Assembly (NCBI GenBank): GCA_021521415.1
Contig: JAIQDT010001955.1
Location: 1-64,000, forward strand
Length of the DNA stretch: 64,000 bases
Direction of reading: 5' to 3'
Origin: Bidens hawaiensis
Taxonomy: Eukaryota; Streptophyta; Magnoliopsida; Asterales; Asteraceae
Below the pieces are notes generated by a model. The model did not search any database. It was given only the letters and a program-made list of their open reading frames with translations, and was not told where the DNA came from. This document shows, piece after piece, positions 1 to 10,178 of this stretch (its first letter is position 1; each line of letters starts with the position of its first letter). The translations under genes were made by a program, and so were the position numbers.

Positions 1-808
1 TAAGCTCGTCACTGAGAAGGGGGGGGTTCCTCCTTGTGACCACCCTCCGGCGTGAGAATCAGTCTATATTGCTCTTTGAATATAAAAGTATATGAATACT
101 ATTAGAGCAGTTATCAAGTAAGTTATACGAGATAGTAGATGATGAAATGATAATACCATTTGCTGTCTTTTATAGCCGAAGGTGGGTTTCCAAGGGGTTT
201 AGCCGGCCCAACACGCTACCAACTGTAACCTATGCACGTGCCCTACCTGTGAGTGGTGGATAGGTAGCGGCTGACACAGAGCAGGCGTGCCGTGCACTCT
301 TCGTCTTCTACCAACTGCAGGCTAGGCACGTGGTCTGGCAGGAGTTGGTGGGCAGGCGGCGGCTATTGGTCACAGTGCTGTGGCGTGCTGTCTGCCACGC
401 TGCTGTCAGTGAGCTGTCGCATTCTTGGTCAGATCTTTTGTCTTTACCTCGTCAGGTATCACGCAAAAGATCCTCCATCATACGGACTGGCCCATTTTGG
501 CGGGAGTTTTCCCCCTCCCGCCTTTGCTCATTCTTTCAGGTGACACTGAATATTTGTAAGTGTTAAGCCTTATGCGTGTAGCTATGCTGTGCGGGTAGCC
601 TTCCCTGATGGCTTGTATCCGCAACTGCGGGAACAGGCGGGTTACTTTACCATTGGGAGGCTTTTCCCTGCGTATGCAGCTTGCATACTGCGCGTAGGCT
701 TCTCCGAGCATGGTGGGTCCTGCGGGAGTAGATGGTCTTTGCGCAGACATCCCTGTTCAAGGTGAGTCATGCGGGACCAACTGAGCCCTGCTGGGACCTA
801 CCTCTTCA
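1..808 (-). mobile_element. Partial LTR of a Ty3/gypsy element, probably solo
   Basis: The first 60 bases resemble a block of the LTR at 32818-33754 (the stretch ending in CCCTCCGGYGTGAGAATMAG), and the right end reads ACCTCTTCA, the same terminus as the intact element's LTR (ends ...TACCTCTTCA). The interior differs, so this is a related family member rather than a copy. Orientation matches the intact element. The bases after 808 are not a purine tract on the minus strand, so no polypurine tract is seen and a solo LTR is likelier than a truncated full element. The other end lies outside the window, so no target duplication can be tested. Confidence 0.6.
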
Positions 809-1054
809 AGTGGTGACATACGAGACTGGGCTCGTACGACTGCCGTGTAAGTTGATTCTTTTGTCAATTTTTTTAACGTCATAGCTAGTTTTATAAACTA
901 TATATATATTTTTTATTAATTTAAACACAAATATACATTTTCAAATGTTGTTAATATAAGTATTATATTATGAGTGTTTTTTAATATTATTTTACAATTT
1001 GTTCCTACCACTCTTTTGTCACACTTTTGTTGGTTAACATGTATACATATGTAG
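809..1054. other. AT-rich spacer, probably intronic
   Basis: AT-rich DNA between the LTR end and a splice acceptor (TATGTAG, ending at 1054) that precedes an open exon. If the downstream exons belong to a gene starting left of the window, the LTR sits in its intron. No coding potential seen. Confidence 0.4.
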
Positions 1055-1843
1055 GTGCAAACAAATCTATGCTGCTGCTATCCAACCAAAATGTTTGAAA
1101 CTTGTAAATTGTGAGCATATACTGACACACACCAATCCTGAACAACACCAACACATTAATGGCTTACTTAGTAGATGTGTTCAAGCTGAAAATCCTACAG
1201 CAGATTATGTGATGGCTAAGGTAATCATTTCATTTAGCATATACATATATAGTACTTGCATAGTTGCATCATCCTTAACTCTACAACATAGTACTAAAGT
1301 CCTAAGATATATACATAGGTTATTCTGTTTGGAAGACCACCATTATGGACAAAGATGCAAGCGACTGAGGACACGATTTTCGTAATGAAAAACATAAGTC
1401 CCCTACCGTTATGCAACCAACGTTTGCGTGTGAAATCTTTTACTATCGACTCTATAGCAGACGCTCCCTACATTGTGTTTTCCAAGGAAGAAGACGAGCC
1501 AAGTGTATGCGAGCAATATAAGCGTCTACATCCCTTGAGACTGATGAAATCACTCATTACTCTCGCGGGTCCATTTGATATCGTCCCTGTGTTCCCTCAT
1601 CTAAAAGAATTTATTTTTTTCTATGTTGAATATAACGAGTTCGTTAAGTCTGGTGGCATAGGACATCTTATTGAGGACATGTATCGGCATGAGCTAAGGG
1701 TTTGGCAATATGAAGGGCTTAGAAGAGACGAACGCCTATTGGAAGCGACACTTAACTTGACCTGGGCGGGTTTGCTAGTAGCTGACATCCCAAAGTTCAG
1801 AGACCGGGTTGTATTGGCACTTGATGAAATGATTAAAATGTGA
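1055..1843 (+). CDS. F-box-protein-like gene, 3' exons only
   Basis: Two exons splice in phase: 1055-1220 (acceptor AG at 1053-1054, donor GTAATC at 1221) and 1319-1843 (acceptor AG at 1317-1318), ending in a TGA stop. The join gives AYVMAK-type sequence running into VILFGRPPLWTK without a stop, about 230 residues. The first exon has CKQIYAAA and a later RCVQAENPTADYVM block; this pattern (a cysteine-led helix after an F-box, then RC...xNPxAxY) resembles the region after the F-box in plant F-box proteins of the At1g67340/At1g67623 type. The F-box itself is not in view and may lie left of the window beyond the LTR at 1-808. The C-terminal 150 residues match nothing I recognise. It could equally be a fragment left after the LTR insertion. 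Confidence 0.4.
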
Positions 1844-3038
1844 GTTTTAACATTAGGACTTGTTTGATTGAGTTATAAACCAGAATAAATTTGTATCAAT
1901 CAAGAGGTACCTTGTTGTGTTGTGTTGTGTTGCTTTGAGTTTTACCTTACTGCTTACCGATCAGTTTGGTTATCATATATTTGATTAGTTCAAATTCAAT
2001 TTGGTTCGGTTTGGTTAAAATTAGGAAAAAAAAACATTTTGGTATAGCAGGGATTCAATATTTGTATAAAACATAAAATAATGTTTACAACGGTTACAAA
2101 TATAATGTTGTGAGTCACAAAGTTAAGTTGCGTAGATAAAAATTCCGAACCTGACTTGTATTGAATAAAAATCCATAAAACAAAGAAAATGTTTATTTAC
2201 AAAAATTGTCTCGCGTAACCCAGAAAATAAATTTGTGATATGCCCTAAAAGATATCAAACCATGTTTAACATTAATCAAAACCATAAAAACAACTTTAAT
2301 ATAACATTCGGTTTATATTTTAAGATTATATAATATATTAATTTGGTTACATATTAATAAGTTTTTCATCATAGGTGGGCCAGCTACCAGAATGTTGGTC
2401 AAGTTTAAGTAATCTTAGTCAACTATAACATCATGTAATTTTTTTAAAAAAAAACATGCTTGTAAAGAATTCTTTTGAGTTATATAAACTTGAGATGTGT
2501 ACAATTTAGGTTGAAACTCAAAACCATTTTAGGTTGAAACCGGTTCGGGTTGGTCAATAAAAGTCAAAACCTGTTTATGATTGGTTTCGGTGGGTTGAAA
2601 CAGGTTTTTACCAGGTACGAATGTACGATCAGTTTTGGTTCGGGGTTTGGCCGCTTTTTGTTCGGTTTCGGTTCGATTAACCGGTTTGGAACTGATTTTG
2701 ATGGAGAAAATTACAAACCGGTTCCGAAGCTACGGTTTCAATCAGTTCCAAACCGGTTTCTATATAATCGATTTCAAACTGGTTCAGTTTTCGAGTCAGT
2801 TCGGTTAACTGGTTTTTTTCCCCACCTATACCCGCTAATACACAACAAAACTTAGTACAATTTTAGCAACAACTAAAATTGAATTTAACATAAGTTGTAA
2901 CACCTACGATAGCATTCGGTTATATATTGCGTTACGTTGGCGCGCCGTGGGGGCCACACATCACTGATCTAAAAAGTCAAACAACAACTCCACCTTGTTT
3001 ATTTAATTTTATTTAGCCGATTAAAGTCTAGCCGGAAA
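1844..3038. repeat. Intergenic, with decayed GGTTCGG-rich repeat
   Basis: No gene. About 1960-2010 and 2530-2830 are built from GGTTCGGTTT / AACCGGTT words, the interior composition of the hAT-type MITEs mapped elsewhere in the window. TAGGTGGG occurs at 2374 and its complement CCCACCTA near 2825, which could be inverted ends, but the flanking 8-mers do not match, so no intact element is claimed. The last 150 bp should contain the promoter and 5' UTR of the LRR gene; no clear TATA box stands out. Confidence 0.4.
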
Positions 3039-6000
3039 ATGGGATGTTTCGCTAGCAAGGGAGCCGGCTCCAAAGCCAGCCGGTTGTCCAGATGGCAAGC
3101 CACTGGCATTGTAGCCTTACAAGACGGTAAATTAAAGGCACGTACACTCTTTTTTACTTTACTGTAGATATTAATATTATTAATATTTAATTAACTATGT
3201 TTATTTTTATCTTCCGATTTGGTTAATTGAACAGAAAGAGGTAGTTTATGTGCTCTTCAATTATGTATTGATTAGGTGGAATTAAACCATTAGGTTTACT
3301 GATGTTTAAATCTAGGGCACTTAATACTCGTATGTATTTTTGTTAAATGGTTAATAGTTTTGTTTAAATTTATATGATAAAGTTAGAGACATCAATAAAA
3401 AAACATAAAAAAAAAAAACTTTTAATGAACAATATAAATAAGCAAGCATTAACGAATATAAACGGGCTTAAACATACACCTTATCGAACGTTTACGAACA
3501 CAATTGAACGAACATGGCCTCAGTTCGTTCATTTAGTTAATCGAATGAAATTTCTTGTTCATGTTTGTTCATATATTAATAAACGAACTTCCCACCGAAT
3601 AGTTCGCCGAATGTTTGGATCATTTACAGCCCTATGCTCAATATATTGATCATAGTTGTTAAAATCGAACGCTTTTTGTGCTTAAGCGCATTCAAAGCGC
3701 CAGACGCATTAATTGCGAGTTGCATGGCTCAGATATTTAAAGCGCCACAATATGTTCCCAACCTTCCCATGCTTATTAAATATCATTTAAACAACCTGTT
3801 CCTATTCTCTAGCAGTACCTAAAACTCCACTATTAAAGCACCGTAATCTGTTCCCAACCTTCCCATGCGTATTAAATATCATTTGACTTCAGTTACTAAA
3901 TGATTACAATATTCAGAATTTGTGATTAGGTTTTAGTTTTTTAATATTTGGAAATCTGGATATTATGATAGATGTGTTAATGCTTCAATTGTGGATGGAT
4001 CAAATTGTTGTTCTTGACAGTTAAAATGAATGCTTATAGAGTTGTTGAGTTACTGAATATAATGATAAATGTGTTAATGATTAGGTTTTTCTAATTATTA
4101 AGATGTACTTGGTACTTCATGTTTTGGTTTTTGGTTGTTCTATGAACTATTTCAAGAATGCATGTATGTTTTCTTATTAAGATGTTCTATTTTAGTTAAA
4201 AAAATGTTTTTTAATGTGCGCTTTTTTTAAAAAAATCGGGCGATTTTTTTGCGCTTATCGCCTGGGCGCTAGGCCCAGCCTCAACGCTTTCGAGCGCTTA
4301 TCGCATTTGATAACTATGATATTGATTTGGTGTGATTGGTGTATCAGTCATTTCCAGATGAAGTGCTGGACCTGGGAAAATCTGTACGGACACTTGATCT
4401 AACACATAATAAATTAGGTAATGAATTCTTTTTGGGATATCATTTACTCTAATTTTCTTAGTTAATCATGTTCTAGGCTCCAGTTATTTACTTCTTGTTG
4501 CTATTGCAGTTGATGTCCCAGAGGAGATCAACAAGCTAATGAATATACAGAGGCTGGTATAAACTGCATATTTTCATCATTATATCTGTATTTTCTTACA
4601 ACTTGTCAGTTCTGTAGTTTTTTATGTCATTTAAAAGTTACATGTTTGGTATTGTGGCACTTTATGTTCAGATTTTGGCAAATAACGTAATCGAGCGTCT
4701 TCCAATGAATATCGGGAAGCTTCAGTCTATAAAGTTCATCATGCTTGATGGGAATCGACTCACCACCTTTCCTGATGAAGGTATTTTGTATTTGTGTCAC
4801 TAATTAAAACATAAACTTGTAAAATGTTGTAAGAAACTGTCTTGTCGGCTGAGTACTCAGCGAGTATTCGCTGCTCGGTAGGGTGCCGAGGTGATTTTCT
4901 TCAACTCTGAGTCGGGAGCTAGACGGTTAAACTCGGATAACTTGATCAAGTTGGATTTTTGCTGTTTTTTTTTCATCTATTTTTGTTGTTTTTTCACTGG
5001 TACTTGTTGGATTTTTGCTGTTTTTTTTTCATCTATTTTCGTTGTTTTTTCACTGGTACTTGTTGGATTTTTGCTGTTTTGCACCAATTTTCGTTGTTTT
5101 TCACCTGCACTTGTTGGATTTTCGCTGTTTTTCATGGAGATATCGTGAAAGACGGGAATTAAATTATTACTATATGCTTATAATATTACAGAATGAATAT
5201 TTTTTTAGAAACAATACAATAGTATTTTAATATGTAGCCTTTTGATTTATGTTGATATTCACATATTTTGTTATAAATATGAGTAACTTATGATATTTGA
5301 CATATATATAATTCCCAAAATGTAATTTCTTTACAATTTACGATGTCCGAGTACTTGAGTACTCTCCGCCTAGGCCGAATACTCACAACTCCCCAGTCGA
5401 CCGACATGGTAGTGGCCCAGCCCCTGGCGACTTCTGCAACATTTACTAACTGATAATACAAACATATGCAAATTGCACTTTCTTAATGCTCTGTGGTTCA
5501 GTTGGTCAGCTGGTGAGACTTGAGAGGTTATCCATATCTGGAAACCTTTTAACCAGCCTGCCTGAAACCCTAGGAAGCTTGCGCAATGTAAGTAACTCAC
5601 TATAACATTCTTTATTTGAATGTTAACTACATATATTTCAAATGTCATTGTTATTCACTTGTATTGCATATCTTTGTTGTAACATTCAATTTAAATATTT
5701 TTACAGTTGTTGCTACTAAACGTGTCAAATAATAAACTAAAGGCTCTTCCAGATTCTATTGGGAGCTGCTTTTCTTTAGAAGAACTACAAGCAAATGGTA
5801 TTCGTCGTTTCGCTTTATGTTATATATCTTTATGCCAGCTGTACTTTCAAAGTCTTATAGTTTGTTTTCGTTCAGAAAATTCCATTGAAGAACTTCCTAC
5901 TTCGGTTTGCAGTCTCGTTCATCTGAAATCACTGTGCTTAGACCATAACAATCTGAAACAGGTAGCTTTCTTGCAAAGTAATAATCTTCGAATGAAAAAG

Positions 6001-6303
6001 AATTTGTTTCGATGCATCTTTTTCGTTACAGATTCCTCCAAGTTTATTGAAAGAATGCAAGACTCTACAGAATATTTCATTGCATGGTAATCCAATATCA
6101 ATGGATCAATTTCAACAGGTAATCTTTGAGTTCCGAATACTCAGTTTAAGCCACAAAATTAAATGGTCTAAACAAATAGCATTTACTGTCAGATGGAAGG
6201 ATTTAATGAGTTTGAAGATCGAAGAAAAAAGAAATTTGACAAACAAATAGATTCAAATGTGATGATCGGTTCTAAAGGACTTGATGAGGGCGTTGATCTA
6301 TAA
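3039..6303 (+). CDS. Leucine-rich repeat protein, At5g07910-like, nine exons
   Basis: Exons: 3039-3137, 4348-4417, 4510-4556, 4672-4780, 5502-5587, 5707-5797, 5876-5961, 6032-6118, 6193-6303. All phases agree and give 261 residues, close to the roughly 262 of Arabidopsis At5g07910, which it matches throughout from memory (start MGC..SK, end FEDRRKKKFDKQIDSNVMIGSK). The middle is a run of plant intracellular-type LRRs (LxxLxLxxNxLxxLPxxI), e.g. LLLLNVSNNKLKALPDSIG. The N-terminus MGCFAS fits the MGxxxS N-myristoylation consensus with an adjacent Cys that could be palmitoylated, so a membrane-anchored scaffold is inferred; no enzymatic domain. Intron 1 needs a GC donor (AAG|GCACGT at 3138) because the tempting GTAAAT at 3127 leaves the wrong phase. 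Intron 1 also hosts a MITE and intron 4 a tandem repeat. Confidence 0.92.
3430..3634. mobile_element. hAT-like MITE fragment, right end only
   Basis: AT-rich sequence with repeated GTTCG/CGAAC words ending in TTTACAGCCCTA at 3634, the mirror of a TAGGGCTGTAAA hAT-type terminus. The matching left terminus and a target duplication were not found, so the element is probably truncated. It lies in intron 1 of the LRR gene, just upstream of the next MITE. Confidence 0.4.
3651..4318. mobile_element. 668-bp MITE in LRR intron 1, 8-bp target duplication
   Basis: Left end CATAGTTGTTAA, right end complement CATAGTTATCAA, flanked by ATATTGAT at 3643-3650 and 4319-4326. The 8-bp duplication suggests the hAT superfamily. 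Subterminal regions are rich in GCGC and AAGCGC words in both orientations (near 3690 and 4270). No transposase coding; non-autonomous. Its right boundary is only 30 bp from exon 2 of the host LRR gene. Confidence 0.75.
4949..5135 (+). repeat. 56-bp tandem repeat in LRR intron 4
   Basis: Units starting GTTGGATTTTTGCTG at 4949, 5005, 5061 and 5112; the first two are almost identical 56-mers, the third 51 bp, the fourth partial. It sits within a larger stretch (about 4840-5420) whose ends carry related GAGTACT/GAGTATTCG words in opposite orientation, so the array may be the core of an old inserted element. The T-rich array produces spurious overlapping reading frames. Confidence 0.8.
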
Positions 6304-7532
6304 TTTGTTATAGTTGTATTTTCTGAAGTGTGCAGTAAATAAGAATAACTGGTGACTAAGTTAATAAAATTTGTTGTAAATGACTCCATGTATAACGATA
6401 TTCAAGGATCAGTTGTAACAGGTAAAGTTTGTCTTCCTAGTTTTCTGATTGGCCTTAATAGATTAAGATCAAAATGGTGCTCTGGTTTCTTAAAGTTGTC
6501 ATACTCTGCGCTTTATAAGACAAAGTAGCGATGTATTTTGGAAATAATAATCCTGGCTATGAAGTGGCGTTAACAGGGAGACATGTTTAGTTGCATACTT
6601 CGTGTTCTTTACTTATGTTCGGTGAGATACCAAGTTGGGTAGTTTTCGGGGGAATTATTGCAACACTGAATCAGTACCTGATGTGTGTTACTTGATATTT
6701 CACAGACCGAGTGTGCGACACTTGAAGTTTTGGTTGAGCACAGCAAAGTCTACTTATTTGCGTCTTCTCAACACCTGACACGGGCGTCTGTTATTGTAAA
6801 TTCAGAACTGGAGTATATGGCCCTGTATTCTATGGTGTTTGAAAACTCGTTAATAAGTAGAGGGGCTAAATTGTAATCATCCCAAGTATAAAGTCAAGGG
6901 CTAAAAGCCGTATAGTGTGGGCACACGCCACACGGTACGTGCCTTATCCATAATGAGTATGGCGGTTTTGAAGGCCACACGATCCATGTAGCGGCTGAGT
7001 CTGACCTACCGTTTTTTTAACGTGGCAAATGTTCATAGATGCTTAACCAAATTTCATCTTTTGGTTAAGTAAAAATCAAGTTTGTGATTATGGGTCATAT
7101 TTGAAAATGTAACAAGCATGCATATATGATGGATGCAGCCTTGCACCACTTCTCATGCCACTTGGTGCACATCCATATGGATTGTGCTGCACCTAGGTTC
7201 TTTTTCATAGTGTTTTGTTGTGGAGTTAACGTTGACATGGCTTATGGTTTAATGTCTTATTAGCATGTCTATACCTTTCAGAGGTCAACCATGTCTGGTG
7301 TTGGGTGTGTAATATTAACATACCAAATGAGTTCAAGGAGATCTGGCTCATGATTTTATGCTGAATAGTTGTGAATACGTATGTGATGATACATAACTTT
7401 CTATGGGGTTAATAAATGATGATTTATGACGTCCATGGGTTTTTAAAACATGTCTAACTAGTAAAGCAAAAACCGGTTTTTAAAACATTAATGATTAACG
7501 AGTACATGTACATAAGATTATTATATACAATA
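6304..7532. other. Intergenic, no gene recognised
   Basis: 3' UTR of the LRR gene followed by AT-rich DNA. Short open frames (e.g. 6685-6876) have no recognisable features. No RNA gene, MITE ends or tandem repeat stood out. Confidence 0.4.
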
Positions 7533-8651
7533 GTTGCAATATTTTGTACTATATTCGTGGAAAGACTTTAATTCTACACATTAGTAAAACACTTTTTTAA
7601 CTTATGACCCTCACAACGGTTTCTCACTTTACTGTCCAAGCTTCAGGTCCATTTGCGGTGCCCTTCTTTCGGCCCCATCTAATATCCTAAGATAACATAT
7701 ATTTGGAGCTTCAATATCTATTCTTTCAACTCGTGTTTTATAGTTTATCACAACCTTTTGAAGATTCTGATGCACGTAAACACAAAACCTTTTGAACCCA
7801 TGATAATATGTAAGATGAAAATCTTTCAAAAGATGGCAACTAGCGGTGAGATACATGATCGCTTCATCATCTAACGAAACGTTTTCAAGTTTCAACCAAA
7901 TCAAAAACTTAAACTTGACAACATCAACCATCAAGGAAGACGACAAATCACATCCACATATGGTTAAAGAGTTCAACGCGAACACACTTAAGAGTGCATT
8001 AGGCAAACGATACCTATAAAACTTTATAGTAACATTAATCTTCAACACTTTCATGCCTTTCTTAAAAACTAACTCAAGGCATCTGCTAACTATATCTATT
8101 TCCGCTTGCTGGTGGATATTTGTAACGAGCTTGAGCGTGTGTGTAGTGATAGCATTTTGACAACAAAATCTAGGCATGGTATACTCAACATACTTGAAAA
8201 ATGTTTCTCGATATTTAAATCAACTATCTTGAAACATAAAAAACGGAAAAGAAGCGGTTAGGTGAAACCAAGCCTTAGACCATACACTCATTCGAACAAG
8301 CTCTTCATGATGGCCATTAATACAAGAGAGTATATAATGAATAATGGAATCAGGAAGTTGTGAAATCCAGTCCATCTCTCGGGTTTCGATTTCAGAAGGT
8401 ATGGTTTCCATGGGAGTAAATATTTATATTTAAGGAGAATTTAATATACACGTATATAATATGAGTAAAAATCAGAGTAAGTTTTACGCTTTGAAGAAGA
8501 TGATCGATTTTTTACTCTGCCGCCGTTTTGTAGAAACTTGTGATTATTTGAAGACTTTAATTGCAATATTTTGTACTAGTTGCAATATTTTGTACTTTAT
8601 GCATGGAAAGATTTTAATTCTACACATTAGTAAAACATCTTTTTAACTTAT
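7533..8651 (+). repeat. 73-bp direct repeats flanking the F-box pseudogene
   Basis: 7533-7605 and 8579-8651 are near-identical direct repeats (both begin GTTGCAATATTTTGTACT and contain TTAATTCTACACATTAGTAAA). They bracket the minus-strand F-box/LRR pseudogene. A partial third copy of the first 20 bases precedes the right repeat at 8561-8580. They could be duplicated flanks from an earlier gene-family rearrangement or ends of an unrecognised captured segment. Confidence 0.8.
7629..8411 (-). pseudogene. F-box/LRR protein pseudogene
   Basis: Read on the minus strand from ATG at 8411, a 63-codon segment holds an F-box (residues about 14-60: DWISQLPDSIIHYILSCI, then VRMSVWSKAWFHL, the usual TSVLSKRW-like core). 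It ends at a TGA at 8220-8222, but the same frame continues without further stops to 7629 through FFKYVEYTMPRFCCQN and an LRR region (CLELVFKKGMKVLKI, LPNALLSVFALNSLTICGC). That continuation is the expected body of plant F-box/LRR proteins, so the TGA is a point nonsense mutation. The frame also ends at about 260 codons, well short of the 400-500 usual for the family, so the C-terminal LRRs and any FBD domain are lost. Flanked by direct repeats. A readthrough or short F-box-only product cannot be excluded. Confidence 0.8.
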
Positions 8652-10178
8652 TATATCACTGTCCTACTTTTTTAATGATTGACTAATTGTCGAATTTGCT
8701 AATTCAACTGGTCATATAAATAAACCAATTAACCAGTAGATGAATGAGACATGAATTGACAATTTCATGTCATTTTCGTTTAGTTAATATATAATCGGTC
8801 AACCTATTTTTCTATTGTCGATTAGGTCATAACTAAACTTACAATTACTACAAATATCAATTTAACTAATAAATCGTTAGTAATAATTTTATTAGAATCG
8901 TGAATTACATCGATAAATTAGAACACATTTTATTTTCATTTGATATAATTTAAATATTTTTTATAATCACTATGTGAACAATTGAGTCGCCATATTAGAC
9001 TATTGAACCCTATGTTCAACGTGTATTAATCGTGTTTTGGACAAAATACCCAAAACATCCTCCAGACGAGTTGCAATAACAAAGCACCGTGTCAAGTAAA
9101 TACAACTCACCGCATACCCTTTTTCGTAATTTCACATTTTATATTCAAACAACAGGTTACAAATTCGCCGACCACAACTTTACCTTTCTCGTGCGATCCC
9201 CAATTATTTTTAAATCTCTCTTTTAAAACCCTAATTCCCAAATTCGATTTCGATTCACTCTGAACTCCCGAATTGACTCCGGATCCTTCCGATTCACTTC
9301 TTCGTCTATCGATCGAGCTGTTTTTCGTAACCTGCCGTTGAGCGAATCGATTTCTAGGTTAGGGTTTTGTTTTTCGTCGATTTGTCACCAGATATTTTAG
9401 ATCTGTCATCCTTTCGTATCAAATCGTTGGTTTTCTGTTCCGGATTGTTTTGTTTTTGCCTTGATTTGTCAGATCTGGAATAAATTTGGGGATTTTGTTG
9501 TCGATCTAGGGTTTATGAATTGAGTCTTGAATCTTTGTTTAATTGATTGGTTTTATTTTTAATTTGTATATACGATTCTTGAATTCTTTGAAATTGGGGA
9601 TTAGGGTTTCAGAATTTTGCCCTAAATATTTGATTTATTTTGACCGGGTCAAATTAGGGTTCTGCTGACTTGAAGGTATAAAATTCTTAACTCAAAAGAA
9701 TTTTTTATTTTTGTTAATTATTTACATGATTCTTTACTGATCAAATTAGAATCTTGGAATTAATTTTATTTTTAAAAAAATTAAGTTATTTTATTTTACT
9801 TTTTCAGAAATTTAAGTGAATTTATTTTATTTATTATGTGGTTTGACTTCACACATGTGGTTCAAGATTCTTTTTTGCCAGGTTATTAATTATGTTTACA
9901 CCTTATACCATTTTAAAGCTATTAACTTTCTTGAATTGCTGATGAGTCCCACACTCCCATTTTACCTAAAATGTGCTATTTATTTGTTCTTATTTTTGAA
10001 AATATTTTTTCATTATTATGCCATATGTTTGATTGTTTAAAGTAATGTGTGGAAACTTTTAACTCAAGCTATGTTGTTAGTTGTATTTTTGTCAGCTGGA
10101 ATGGAATTCGGTTGACCGTTTCGGGTTCCATGGTTTTTCAAAAATAACGTTTTTGAATGCCGTCGTTGCAGAGAAATA
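8652..10178 (+). promoter_or_regulatory. Intergenic, then 5' UTR and leader intron of ELM2 gene
   Basis: 8652-9050 is AT-rich with nothing recognised. From about 9190 the sequence becomes C/T-rich with CCCTAATTCCC and TTCGATTTCG words typical of plant 5' UTRs. A donor G|GTTAGG near 9357 and acceptor TTGCAG ending at 10171 delimit a probable leader intron of about 815 bp that places the splice site 7 bp before the start codon at 10179. The intron has the T-rich composition expected and no conserved reading frame. Confidence 0.55.

Noticed and set aside
2374..2835. Possible hAT element with TAGGTGGG ends
   Set aside because: The inverted ends match over only 8 bp and the flanking 8-mers differ, so no insertion boundary is supported.
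4891..5230. Overlapping Phe/Cys-rich frames
   Set aside because: They arise from a T-rich 56-bp tandem repeat inside an intron of the LRR gene.
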